Virus record (IMG/VR): IMGVR_UViG_3300042398_001307
Span: 1 to 64,000 of that record
DNA: 64,000 nt
Origin: a virus
Strand: one strand, 5' to 3'
The translations under genes were made by a program, and so were the position numbers. The stretch's first letter is position 1. Each line of letters opens with the position of its first letter. Shown here piece by piece: positions 32,791-39,134 of this stretch. Under the pieces are notes generated by a model. That model saw only the letters and a program-made list of their open reading frames with translations. It did not search any database and was not told where the DNA came from.

Positions 32791-32830
32791 AATACTACTT
32801 ATCTTTTGCACTATAATAGTGCTAAAATTT

Positions 32831-32875
32831 GGCAGCGCGGGAGGGATTTGAATTGACCATCACTGCTTCTATATT
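32831..32875 (-). pseudogene. Truncated tRNA 3' fragment
   Basis: TTCAAAT followed by CCCTCC-CGCGCTG-CCA looks like a tRNA 3' end, but no matching T-stem or 5' half (CAGCGCG) is found; the homing endonuclease gene begins right upstream. Probably a tRNA broken during endonuclease insertion. Confidence 0.4.
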
Positions 32876-32884
32876 TCTGAGTTA

Positions 32885-33496
32885 TTATTTCTTGTGTGGC
32901 ATCCCGCCTTTTTTCCACCCTATAGTTTCATAATAAGTTAGTTCTTGTTTATCTATTCGCTTGGCAACAAACCCATTATTAATGAGAATTTTACCTATAT
33001 TTGCTTCAGCAATTTTTTTACTATGGTCTAATGTCCTTGGATATGATGATATTTTTTTCATATGCTCACGGTGAGCAGACGGGTTATGTTTAGACCAATG
33101 GTTTTTTGAAATATTGTTTCGTTTTCTATCAGTTGTAATTTGCTGTAATGCAGCATTTCTTATTTTTTCTTTAGTTTCTGTTGAATGCCTTCTTCCACTA
33201 AATGCACCTATAATGCCAGGGTTCCCTCCAGAACCTCCCGGTTTTATATTATATGTATTGGAAGTAGTTATAAATTCTTCGGTAACTATCTCCGCTTCTT
33301 TATCAAACATTTCTTGTTTAGAATTGAAAATAAACAAAATATCTTTTTTAAAATTTTCAATTCCGTATTTTTTTATGGCTCGTTTTAAATATTTTCCTGA
33401 ACCCATGTATCCATCATTAATATCATCGGTGGAATGAGCTCCAATGTATATTTTTGAATCTATCAAATTAGTTGTTTTGTATATTATATAATACAT
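32885..33496 (-). CDS. GIY-YIG homing endonuclease
   Basis: 203 aa: 'MYYIIYKTTNLIDSKIYIGA', 'YMGSGKYLKRAIKKYGIENF', 'FSGRRHSTETKEKIRNAA'. Paralogue of the endonuclease at 30501. TATAAATAC at 33513 (minus) is an exact T4-type late promoter box, with AGGAG ribosome site. Confidence 0.9.
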   Translation of the reverse strand: MYYIIYKTTNLIDSKIYIGAHSTDDINDGYMGSGKYLKRAIKKYGIENFKKDILFIFNSKQEMFDKEAEIVTEEFITTSNTYNIKPGGSGGNPGIIGAFSGRRHSTETKEKIRNAALQQITTDRKRNNISKNHWSKHNPSAHREHMKKISSYPRTLDHSKKIAEANIGKILINNGFVAKRIDKQELTYYETIGWKKGGMPHKK

Positions 33497-33529
33497 TTAA
33501 ATTCTCCTATATGTATTTATACAAAACCA

Positions 33530-33690
33530 TCATGATACCATTTCATCACCGGGCTAAAAAAATAAATTCCAGGATAGTTTAATCTCTATGAAGCCTCTAT
33601 CTTCCTATTGAAAGTTATCTGGAACGGGCTAACTCACTCTTGTTTATTTTAATAGGTTAAGAGCTTAACCGCCACAAAGGGCTCCTATTG
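33530..33690 (-). other. Structured non-coding spacer
   Basis: Minus strand can pair TTCCAG with CTGGAA around smaller hairpins, and AATAGG...CCTATT around GTTAAG/CTTAAC. Two AGCCCG copies flank it. No ORF or tRNA arm seen; possibly an uncharacterised RNA. Confidence 0.35.
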
Positions 33691-33692
33691 TT

Positions 33693-33782
33693 TGGCGGAA
33701 GCGGTGAGATTCGAACTCACGGAACCTTGCGGTTCGCCAGTTTTCAAGACTGGTGCAATAGGCCATGCTCTGCCACACTTCC
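33693..33782 (-). tRNA. tRNA-Ser (TGA)
   Basis: Acceptor GGAAGTG/CGCTTCC, anticodon arm CCAGT-CTTGAAA-ACTGG, long variable arm, T-arm GTGAG-TTCGAAT-CTCAC, CCA encoded. Followed downstream by a GGCCGGTC/GACCTGCC spacer hairpin. Confidence 0.95.
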
Positions 33783-33819
33783 ATAATTTGAAGGCCGGTC
33801 TATGACCTGCCTTAATAAT

Positions 33820-33895
33820 TGGTACCCTGGGGGAGACTTGAACTCCCAAAACCTGGTTTCTAAGACCAGTACGTATGCCATTCCGTCACCAGGGC
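33820..33895 (-). tRNA. tRNA-Leu (TAG)
   Basis: Acceptor GCCCTGG/CCAGGGT, anticodon arm CTGGT-CTTAGAA-ACCAG, T-arm GGGAG-TTCAAGT-CTCCC, CCA encoded. The variable region is only about 4-5 nt, unusual for a Leu tRNA. Confidence 0.88.
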
Positions 33896-33901
33896 AATAT
33901 T

Positions 33902-34153
33902 CTATTTATCTGTTAAATTTACTGCTAATAATAAAAAAGTCATCATCTTTTCATCTTTCAATCCAATCCAGTATGGGCCAGTAGATTGGCTTGCTCTATA
34001 ATGATTCCAAATACTGAAATCCATACCATATTTTTCTTTTAATGTATTTCTACATTCTTGTGCGCCTTTTGACCATGTGCTATTGAATCGTAATGCTACA
34101 ACAAATCCTTTATGGTATAGATGATGTGTTTTATTCAGTTTAACAACTTTCAT
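33902..34153 (-). CDS. Hypothetical protein
   Basis: 83 aa from ATG 34153 (MKVVKLNKTHHLYHKGFVVA); longer frames start inside tRNA-Thr. Not recognised. Confidence 0.5.
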   Translation of the reverse strand: MKVVKLNKTHHLYHKGFVVALRFNSTWSKGAQECRNTLKEKYGMDFSIWNHYRASQSTGPYWIGLKDEKMMTFLLLAVNLTDK

Positions 34154-34168
34154 ATTATTAAAATAATT

Positions 34169-34244
34169 TGGAGCTAATAATCGGGATCGAACCGATGACC
34201 TCCACTTTACCAAAGTGGTGCTCTACCTACTGAGCTATATCAGC
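34169..34244 (-). tRNA. tRNA-Thr (GGT)
   Basis: Acceptor GCTGATA/TATTAGC, anticodon arm CCACT-TTGGTAA-AGTGG, T-arm ATCGG-TTCGATC-CCGAT, CCA encoded. Confidence 0.95.
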
Positions 34245-34253
34245 TTTTTAAAT

Positions 34254-34328
34254 TGGCACCCTTGGAGGGAATCGAACCCCCATCATCTAGTTCGTAGCCA
34301 GGTATTCTATCCATTAAACTACAAGGGC
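34254..34328 (-). tRNA. tRNA-Arg (ACG)
   Basis: Acceptor GCCCTTG/CAAGGGT, anticodon loop CT-ACG-AA on an imperfect CCTGG/CTAGA stem, T-arm GGGGG-TTCGATT-CCCTC, CCA encoded. Confidence 0.88.
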
Positions 34329-34339
34329 TTTATTTTATC

Positions 34340-34451
34340 AGGATCTGCTTTTTACGGTTTCCTACCACTAGAAGAACTCTTATAATTAAGAGTGTAGGAT
34401 TCGAACCTACGTTCCCGGCCTGGAATGCTAATTGTATGCTGTATAGATCCT
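34340..34451 (-). ncRNA. Y-RNA-like element 13 (permuted, Gly(TCC)-like)
   Basis: AGGATCT + ATACAGCA ... AGATCCT, 112 nt. Order: GC-ATTCCAG-GCCGG (loop with TCC), T-arm GTAGG-TTCGAAT-CCTAC, acceptor ACTCTTA-ATTA-TAAGAGT, D-arm TTC...GAA, CCG. Joining CCG to GC gives a perfect anticodon stem, the same join point as element 12. Confidence 0.85.
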
Positions 34452-34460
34452 AAAATTGTT

Positions 34461-34733
34461 TTACTTCAGCTGTGATTTTTTAAACAAACGATCCAACTTA
34501 GTGTTGATATCTTTGCAGTATTGTTCAGCCAATAATGCAGCTTTCACTGCAGCATCAGTTTTAACATTTAATACAGTCACTGCTTTGTTGGTGTCAGCCA
34601 ACTCAGAAACTAATGTTTTCTGGTTTGATTCGATCACATCGATTTCACTTTGTAATTTAGCAATATCAGAATTAGTAGCACATCCAGATAAACCAATCAA
34701 TGCGACTACTGATAACATAACTAATTTTCTCAT
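34461..34733 (-). CDS. Outer-membrane-type small lipoprotein (Lpp/OprI-like)
   Basis: 90 aa. Signal peptide with lipobox LSGC (Cys18), then an Ala-rich heptad helix (KLQSEIDVIESNQKTLVSEL ...) and a basic C-terminus ending KKSQLK, as in Braun-type lipoproteins whose terminal Lys can bind peptidoglycan. May alter the host envelope or block superinfection; inferred. Confidence 0.7.
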   Translation of the reverse strand: MRKLVMLSVVALIGLSGCATNSDIAKLQSEIDVIESNQKTLVSELADTNKAVTVLNVKTDAAVKAALLAEQYCKDINTKLDRLFKKSQLK

Positions 34734-34763
34734 TTTACACCTTTGTTAAGTTAAAAAAAATAC

Positions 34764-34853
34764 AGGATGATATATTTTGGCGGAGCCGAGGGATTCGAAC
34801 CCCCTATAGATACCTACTTATCGGCTTCGGGATTACAGTGCTGTAATCATCCT
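34764..34853 (-). ncRNA. Y-RNA-like element 14 (acceptor/T-arm minihelix with CCA)
   Basis: AGGATGA + TTACAGCA ... TCATCCT, 90 nt. Contains CGAAGCCG ... GGGGG-TTCGAAT-CCCTC-GGCTCCG-CCA in normal, not permuted order; D- and anticodon arms are missing. A distinct subtype. Confidence 0.7.
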
Positions 34854-34864
34854 ATGTTAAACAA

Positions 34865-35278
34865 TTAAGATAATCGTTCTTTTTCTGATTCCATAAAGCG
34901 TGTTCGTTTTACAAGTGATAAAACGAATTCTGACTCAGCGATTGATTTGGAATCAAGATCAATTCGCAAGTTCAAGAAATACGAAACATCGTTGTGAGTT
35001 AGTTTGATTGAGTTGAAATCAGTAACTTCACCAGTAAATGATGATGGTACTTTGATAACAATGTCTAACAGTCTTTCAAAATGTTTATCCGCATCAATGA
35101 AATACTGTTCAACGAATGATTTCAAATGATGTGGTGTATTTCTCATGGTATCGGTTTTATAATTTCTGTAAGAACCAACCGAAACTTTTACCGCTTCAAT
35201 AAGGTCAGTACCAGTGTATCTAGGATACTCAGGGATTAAGTTGTAAGGGGTTTTTACTTCTTGTTCAATTACTAGCAT
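34865..35278 (-). CDS. Hypothetical protein
   Basis: 137 aa from ATG 35278 (MLVIEQEVKTPYNLIPEYPR); longer frame overlaps tRNA-Gln. Not recognised. Confidence 0.5.
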   Translation of the reverse strand: MLVIEQEVKTPYNLIPEYPRYTGTDLIEAVKVSVGSYRNYKTDTMRNTPHHLKSFVEQYFIDADKHFERLLDIVIKVPSSFTGEVTDFNSIKLTHNDVSYFLNLRIDLDSKSIAESEFVLSLVKRTRFMESEKERLS

Positions 35279-35306
35279 TATATCATTCCGATAATAGTTA
35301 AAAAAT

Positions 35307-35380
35307 TGGCAGGGATACAAGAACTCGAATCTTGAATGCCAGAATCAAAATCTGGTGTGTTACCATTACACTATATCCCA
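35307..35380 (-). tRNA. tRNA-Gln (TTG)
   Basis: Acceptor TGGGATA/TATCCCT, anticodon arm CCAGA-TTTTGAT-TCTGG, T-arm CAAGA-TTCGAGT-TCTTG, CCA encoded. Confidence 0.95.
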
Positions 35381-35391
35381 ATTGTTATTAC

Positions 35392-35509
35392 AGGTTAGCA
35401 TTTTAAGTTTTCCCAATTAAACTACATTAAGTGACCAACCCTAACGCTGGGATTCGAACCCAGAACTTTCTTTTACAATAAGATTTAATAAAATTGCTGA
35501 AACTAACCT
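35392..35509 (-). ncRNA. Y-RNA-like element 15 (permuted, Thr-type anticodon hairpin)
   Basis: AGGTTAG + TTTCAGCA ... CTAACCT, 118 nt. Hairpin TCTT-ATTGTAA-AAGA (U33, TGT), T-arm CTGGG-TTCGAAT-CCCAG, acceptor CGTTAGG / CTTAATG across an 8-nt loop, D-arm GTTT...AAAC. Here the anticodon-like arm is a complete hairpin on the leader side. Confidence 0.82.
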
Positions 35510-35547
35510 ATTGGTCTTATTCGCTGGTGACTAACCTCGAATGTTCT

Positions 35548-35805
35548 TTAAATTATTTCTATAAAGTCTTCTATCATACTTTTTGCTTTCTTGTATGATT
35601 TTTCATTCCACAATATGTCAGAATTATTTGGCATATGTCCAGGATTTCCACCTAAATGACTATTACGTATCAAGTACTCTTCTGCTTCTCGGAAGTAATT
35701 TAAAAATGCTTGTCCATACCTATATGTTGGGTATTTTACCAACATCCAAGTATAATGAGCGTTAAATTCTTCATACTGCTGTGTTGTTATTGAGAATTCA
35801 GTCAT
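35548..35805 (-). CDS. Hypothetical protein
   Basis: 85 aa (MTEFSITTQQYEEFNAHYTW), aromatic-rich. Not recognised. Confidence 0.45.
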   Translation of the reverse strand: MTEFSITTQQYEEFNAHYTWMLVKYPTYRYGQAFLNYFREAEEYLIRNSHLGGNPGHMPNNSDILWNEKSYKKAKSMIEDFIEII

Positions 35806-35827
35806 ATTATAGTTAAGTTAAGATTAC

Positions 35828-35890
35828 AGGATACACATTTTTACGGGTTTGATTAGCAGTCAAATGTATTATTGTTGCTGTAGGTATCCT
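35828..35890 (-). ncRNA. Y-RNA-like element 16 (short, Ser(GCT)-type anticodon hairpin)
   Basis: AGGATAC + CTACAGCA ... GTATCCT, 63 nt. Inner hairpin TTTGA-CTGCTAA-TCAAA: C32, U33, GCT, A37, A38, a textbook Ser(GCT) anticodon loop. Confidence 0.8.
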
Positions 35891-35909
35891 AAAACCGTTT
35901 ATGCTATGT

Positions 35910-35937
35910 ATTATACAGCATTTTAAAACATTGTCAA
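35910..35937 (-). promoter_or_regulatory. Sigma-70-type promoter
   Basis: Minus strand TTGACA, 16-bp spacer, TATAAT upstream of element 16. Confidence 0.8.
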
Positions 35938-35946
35938 TATTTATTT

Positions 35947-36021
35947 TGGAGCGGGTAATGAGATTCGAACTCACGACATTCAGGTTGGCAACTTGAAGCT
36001 CTACCACTGAGCTATACCCGC
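35947..36021 (-). tRNA. tRNA-Gly (GCC)
   Basis: Acceptor GCGGGTA/TACCCGC, anticodon loop TT-GCC-AA, T-arm GTGAG-TTCGAAT-CTCAT, CCA encoded. Confidence 0.94.
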
Positions 36022-36028
36022 TTAAAAT

Positions 36029-36103
36029 TGGCGGACTGTACGGAATTCGAATCCGTGATACCACCGTGACAGGGTGGCGTGATAACCGCTTCACTAACAG
36101 TCC
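36029..36103 (-). tRNA. tRNA-Asp (GTC)
   Basis: Acceptor GGACTGT/ACAGTCC, anticodon arm CCACC-CTGTCAC-GGTGG, T-arm ACGGA-TTCGAAT-TCCGT, CCA encoded. Confidence 0.95.
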
Positions 36104-36225
36104 AAAATTGTTGAGTATCTAACATCATACAATACTCGGGAGACCTCTACCAGCCTCGTTTTTATTACTGCGCCTATCCGAAGATAGTGTTTCAAATGAT
36201 ATTAAGGTTGCCCAGCTCTAGAGTT
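36104..36225 (-). other. Structured non-coding spacer between tRNA-Cys and tRNA-Asp
   Basis: Minus strand has CTATC-TTCG-GATAG and GAGTAT...ATACTC hairpins and GC-rich patches but no tRNA arms or ORF. Possibly an uncharacterised RNA released by tRNA processing. Confidence 0.35.
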
Positions 36226-36304
36226 TGGAGCTCCGAGACGGATTCGAACCGCCGATTTTTACTGATTTGCAGTCAGTCCCATTAAGCCACTTTGGTATCG
36301 GAGC
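36226..36304 (-). tRNA. tRNA-Cys (GCA)
   Basis: Acceptor GCTCCGA/TCGGAGC, anticodon arm CTGA-CTGCAAA-TCAG, T-arm GGCGG-TTCGAAT-CCGTC, CCA encoded; slightly long variable region. Confidence 0.92.
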
Positions 36305-36311
36305 AAAAACT

Positions 36312-36758
36312 TTATAATAATTTTAAATGACCACTTATTGGGTCAATATTTTCTGGATAATCTGGACCGAGTGCTAAACAAGTTTTTGTTGGCACTCCAT
36401 TAAATTCAGTCAATCCAGCATCAGTTATTAATTTAACATTTACGTTATTATCTAATGCTTTTTGATAAATGTCAAGCAATTCTTCTTCACTGTCAACTGA
36501 AACACAAACTTTGGTAAATCTACCTTCTAACCATTCTTTAAGAGGCTGTTTATTTAATTGGATTACAGCACAATTTCCTACCTGAGATTCATAATTGTGA
36601 TAACCATCGTTATAATCGATAGATGCATCCAAATATATCTCGCTGTAGTTAAGAATAGCGCCTAATGATGCGTGACTTGCTTGAGCGGCAATTTTGCCTT
36701 TTCTCATGTTAAGGTCTTTTCTAACTACAATTACTTGTTTTGGTTCATTATTAGCCAT
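36312..36758 (-). CDS. Peptidyl-tRNA hydrolase, archaeal/eukaryotic type (Pth2)
   Basis: 148 aa from ATG 36758 with AGGA ribosome site. 'QVIVVRKDLNMRKGKIAAQA' then 'SHASLGAIL', and near the end 'LITDAGLTEFNGVPTKTCLA' are Pth2 hallmarks. Releases peptidyl-tRNA that drops off the ribosome, freeing tRNA. Bacteria normally use the unrelated Pth1, so a Pth2 inside a phage tRNA array is notable. Cys-Ile side by tRNAs. Confidence 0.9.
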   Translation of the reverse strand: MANNEPKQVIVVRKDLNMRKGKIAAQASHASLGAILNYSEIYLDASIDYNDGYHNYESQVGNCAVIQLNKQPLKEWLEGRFTKVCVSVDSEEELLDIYQKALDNNVNVKLITDAGLTEFNGVPTKTCLALGPDYPENIDPISGHLKLL

Positions 36759-36773
36759 ATTTTTCCTAAATGT

Positions 36774-36847
36774 TGGTACCCAGTAGTGGTATCGATCCAC
36801 TGTTTTGGTCTTATCAGGACCACGTTCTACCTTTGAACTAACCGGGT
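36774..36847 (-). tRNA. tRNA-Ile (GAT)
   Basis: Acceptor ACCCGGT/ACTGGGT, anticodon arm GGTC-CTGATAA-GACC. The T-loop reads ATCGATA instead of the usual TTCGANT. CCA encoded. Confidence 0.88.
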
Positions 36848-36853
36848 ATAATT

Positions 36854-37018
36854 CTATTTAAACGGAGTTTTTTCACAAGCTAGTGCATGTAGATATGCAT
36901 ATCTTCTAGCTTCATAAGTCAATGTTGCTTCGTTTAATTGTTGTTGTAATTTTAGCATATCTTTCTCTGCACTGTCAAGATATCTTTTAGCAATATCTGA
37001 TGTTCTTTTACCTGCCAT
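36854..37018 (-). CDS. 54-aa helical protein
   Basis: MAGKRTSDIAKRYLDSAEKD ... EARRYAYLHALACEKTPFK, ends TAG. Three bases downstream of the 124-aa gene. Not recognised. Confidence 0.5.
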   Translation of the reverse strand: MAGKRTSDIAKRYLDSAEKDMLKLQQQLNEATLTYEARRYAYLHALACEKTPFK

Positions 37019-37020
37019 AC

Positions 37021-37395
37021 TTACCTCGCAAATCTTTTAGATTTTAACAATGACGATAATTCTTTTTCAAATGAAAAAGGTTTATTATCTTCTGGTCTAT
37101 CGTAAATATAATCTGGAACAATAATTCCAATACAAGTTAGAGCATTGTCTAAACTAGGTTCATTAAAAGTTGCCCAAGGCAAGTTATTCGAAGAATGTTT
37201 AAATAACCACAATAAACCATGCATTTGTTCACTAGTACCGCCATTCAACACATACATTGTTTTATGGGTCTCTGCCCAGTCTGTCAGTATTTCATTACCA
37301 GGGAAATTATTGTTGATTTCCTGTAAGCAATGTGCAGCTTGAATTCCATGTTGTATGGAACTTAGGTACATATTTGTTAAAAAGTATCCTCTCAT
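37021..37395 (-). CDS. Hypothetical protein, possibly Pth2-related
   Basis: 124 aa from ATG 37395 (MRGYFLTNMYLSSIQHGIQA) with AGAGGA site; the longer frame overlaps tRNA-Met. 'SSIQHGIQAAHCLQEI' and 'HKTMYVLNGG' weakly recall the PTRHD/Pth2 fold, but catalytic features are not clear. Confidence 0.45.
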   Translation of the reverse strand: MRGYFLTNMYLSSIQHGIQAAHCLQEINNNFPGNEILTDWAETHKTMYVLNGGTSEQMHGLLWLFKHSSNNLPWATFNEPSLDNALTCIGIIVPDYIYDRPEDNKPFSFEKELSSLLKSKRFAR

Positions 37396-37412
37396 ATATT
37401 CCTCTGTGTGTT

Positions 37413-37487
37413 TGGAGGTAACGGGTAGATTTGAACTACCGACCAACTCCGTATGAAGGAGCTGCACTACCACTGTGCTACGTTACC
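37413..37487 (-). tRNA. tRNA-Met (CAT), elongator-like
   Basis: Fully paired acceptor GGTAACG/CGTTACC and anticodon arm GCTCC-TTCATAC-GGAGT without the initiator GGG/CCC. Could be tRNA-Ile2 if C34 is lysidine-modified. CCA encoded. Confidence 0.88.
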
Positions 37488-37506
37488 ATTATATAAACTA
37501 ATTAGG

Positions 37507-37580
37507 GGTGACCGATGGGACTTGAACCCATAAAAACCTGAATCACAATCAGGATCGTCTACCAATTCCGACACGGCCAC
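37507..37580 (-). tRNA. tRNA-His (GTG) with extended outer stem
   Basis: Acceptor GTGGCCG/CGGTCAC, C73, anticodon arm CCTGA-TTGTGAT-TCAGG, T-arm ATGGG-TTCAAGT-CCCAT. Flanks ACTAATTAGG/CCTAATTAGT add a 10-bp perfect stem past the acceptor. The base before G1 is T rather than the G-1 typical of bacterial tRNA-His; CCA not encoded. Confidence 0.85.
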
Positions 37581-37595
37581 ACCTAATTAGTCTAA

Positions 37596-37722
37596 TTTTA
37601 TATTAAAATGCATTAAACGAGGGAACACGAATGCTATACATTCTCCTGTCTCCGGCCCTCAAGCTTAACATCCTTCTGGCCAGTGATGTCAAGGTGACTG
37701 ATTAATGCACTTTAATATAAAA
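37596..37722 (-). ncRNA. Long-stem structured RNA element A
   Basis: A 21-pair AU-rich outer stem (37596-37616 with 37702-37722, one G.U) encloses branched hairpins: TTGACATC/GATGTTAA, GAGGG/CCCTC and GAATG-TATAG-CATTC. No ORF and no normal tRNA. Unassigned RNA. Confidence 0.5.
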
Positions 37723-37833
37723 TCATATAATAAAGCATACTACACGGAATTGAACCGTCTTCATTCAAGCCAGGAGCTCAAACTGTGATCCACACAACGC
37801 TGATCAGACGCTAATATGCTTTATTATATGATT
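37721..37833 (-). ncRNA. Long-stem tRNA-like RNA element B
   Basis: A perfect 19-bp outer stem (37721-37739 with 37815-37833) encloses a partial tRNA-like core: T-arm ACGG-TTCAATT-CCGT near the 3' side and a TGTG-TGGAT-CACA hairpin with no usable anticodon. Abuts tRNA-Lys. Confidence 0.55.
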
Positions 37834-37909
37834 TGGTAGGACCGCCGAGACTCGAACTCGAATTCCCGGATTAAAAGTCCGGTGTTCTAACCAATTGAAC
37901 TACGATCCC
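37834..37909 (-). tRNA. tRNA-Lys (TTT)
   Basis: Acceptor GGGATCG/CGGTCCT, anticodon arm CCGGA-CTTTTAA-TCCGG, T-arm TCGAG-TTCGAGT-CTCGG, CCA encoded. Confidence 0.95.
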
Positions 37910-37976
37910 AAATTTTCTTGCCTTCTTTTTCTGTTTTTGTCTTTCGTTTCATAATTATTTCCTATGTTGTTATAGC

Positions 37977-38037
37977 AGGATACGTTTTTACTAGTTGAAT
38001 TAAAAGTTCAGTGTAAATTGTTTGCTGAATGTATCCT
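37977..38037 (-). ncRNA. Y-RNA-like element 17 (short, Lys(TTT)-type anticodon hairpin)
   Basis: AGGATAC + ATTCAGCA ... GTATCCT, 61 nt. Inner hairpin TGAA-CTTTTAA-TTCA: C32, U33, TTT, A37, A38, identical to the loop of the neighbouring tRNA-Lys. Confidence 0.82.
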
Positions 38038-38056
38038 AAAACTGTTTATGCTGTTA

Positions 38057-38084
38057 ATTATACAGCATTTTTATACGTTGTCAA
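38057..38084 (-). promoter_or_regulatory. Sigma-70-type promoter
   Basis: Minus strand TTGACA, 16-bp spacer, TATAAT upstream of element 17; the sequence around it (AAATGCTG-TATAAT) repeats that at 35910. Confidence 0.8.
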
Positions 38085-38397
38085 TTATTTTATCTGGATA
38101 TTGTGCATCACGGCGTTCAATTTCAGCATATGGACTGTATCCAGGCTGTAATTCCGTGATATTAGTAAATCCATTGGTTTCTGTAATCAAACTATCATTA
38201 GAATCGATAGAACCACGATATTTACTACCATAACTACCTTCTAATTTACCAGTACTCGGATTAAGATCACCCCATTTAGTGTGATTACCACCGATAACTT
38301 CAATATAGTAAGTTTTACCAGTTCTGTATGAATAAACAACATGTCTACCGGTATCTTCAGTTTTTGTAAAAAATTTCTTTCGGGTTTCTTCGTCCAT
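38071..38397 (-). CDS. Hypothetical protein
   Basis: 108 aa (MDEETRKKFFTKTEDTGRHV), charged and Gly/Ser-rich in the middle. Its 3' end overlaps the promoter of element 17. Not recognised. Confidence 0.45.
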   Translation of the reverse strand: MDEETRKKFFTKTEDTGRHVVYSYRTGKTYYIEVIGGNHTKWGDLNPSTGKLEGSYGSKYRGSIDSNDSLITETNGFTNITELQPGYSPYAEIERRDAQYPDKIIDNV

Positions 38398-38415
38398 AAT
38401 AGTTTCCTTTGTGTT

Positions 38416-38489
38416 TGGTGCCTCCTGATAGAATCGAACTACCGCAACCAGTGTGTAAGACTAGTGTTCTCCCATTAAACTAAGGAGGC
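38416..38489 (-). tRNA. tRNA-Val (TAC)
   Basis: Acceptor GCCTCCT/AGGAGGC, anticodon loop CT-TAC-AC on CTAGT/ACTGG, T-arm GGTAG-TTCGATT-CTATC, CCA encoded. Confidence 0.93.
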
Positions 38490-38668
38490 TAAAATTGGTG
38501 CTTTCTTATTCCCGGCTATCACAGAGGTTGCCACTTGTACTTCATGGTTCTCAACTTGCAGGTTCTGGCGGAACAGAATTCTCGTATTGCCAACGTGCTT
38601 TTGGTTCAAAGCATACCACCCGTGTGTATCACCACACTTCTTATCCTCTGGGTCAGAGTATCCGTTGA
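38490..38668 (-). other. GC-richer non-coding stretch
   Basis: About 180 nt, clearly richer in GC than its surroundings, with no ORF of note on either strand. On the minus strand it ends AAAGCACCA just before tRNA-Val and can form several hairpins. Looks like an RNA rather than spacer; not identified. Confidence 0.35.
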
Positions 38669-38947
38669 TTAGACAGATCGTTCTTCAAGTACTTGTTGTT
38701 CCCATTTGCTTTTTAAATAGATTTTTTTACCATGCAACCAATATTCTTCTTCTGTGAAATTAGTAATAACAGCAGGGCCGTGTTCATTATGATATTTCCC
38801 ATTTTGACAATAACAAGTTCTGCGGCCATCATATCTAATAATTGCTGGGCCATCTGTATTATGCGATACCCCATTCTTCATAAAAACTACTGTTGTATCA
38901 GATACGCTAATAGTGAGTTCAGGATTTTCTGGGTTAATATATTTCAT
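38669..38947 (-). CDS. Small MORN-like repeat protein
   Basis: 92 aa from ATG 38947. Two 'NGxxHNxxGPAxI' units (KNGVSHNTDGPAII, QNGKYHNEHGPAVI) of the type found in small phage and bacterial proteins. Function unknown. Confidence 0.55.
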   Translation of the reverse strand: MKYINPENPELTISVSDTTVVFMKNGVSHNTDGPAIIRYDGRRTCYCQNGKYHNEHGPAVITNFTEEEYWLHGKKIYLKSKWEQQVLEERSV

Positions 38948-38972
38948 AATTACCAAATTGTAAAGTTAAAAT

Positions 38973-39048
38973 TGGTGCTACCGACTGGGATCGAACCAGT
39001 ATAGCTGGATTTTCAGTCCAATGCATGAACCATCACTGCCACAGTAGC
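38973..39048 (-). tRNA. tRNA-Phe (GAA)
   Basis: Acceptor GCTACTG/CGGTAGC, anticodon arm TTGGA-CTGAAAA-TCCAG, T-arm ACTGG-TTCGATC-CCAGT, CCA encoded. Confidence 0.94.
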
Positions 39049-39057
39049 AAAATTATC

Positions 39058-39111
39058 AGGATACGCTTTTTCATTTTTCAAGAATGTTTTTTTAATTGCT
39101 GCATGTATCCT
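39058..39111 (-). ncRNA. Y-RNA-like element 18 (short, Ser(TGA)-type anticodon hairpin)
   Basis: AGGATAC + ATGCAGCA ... GTATCCT, 54 nt. Inner hairpin CATT-CTTGAAA-AATG: C32, U33, TGA, A37, A38. Last member of the family; preceded by a TTGCAA-17-TATAAT promoter near 39126-39154. Confidence 0.8.
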
Positions 39112-39134
39112 AAAACTGTGTAAATTATAACGTA

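Noticed and set aside
37910-37963. 21-codon Lys-rich ORF starting MKRKTKTEKEG
   Set aside because: It reads into tRNA-Lys and is too short to support, though it has an AGGA site.
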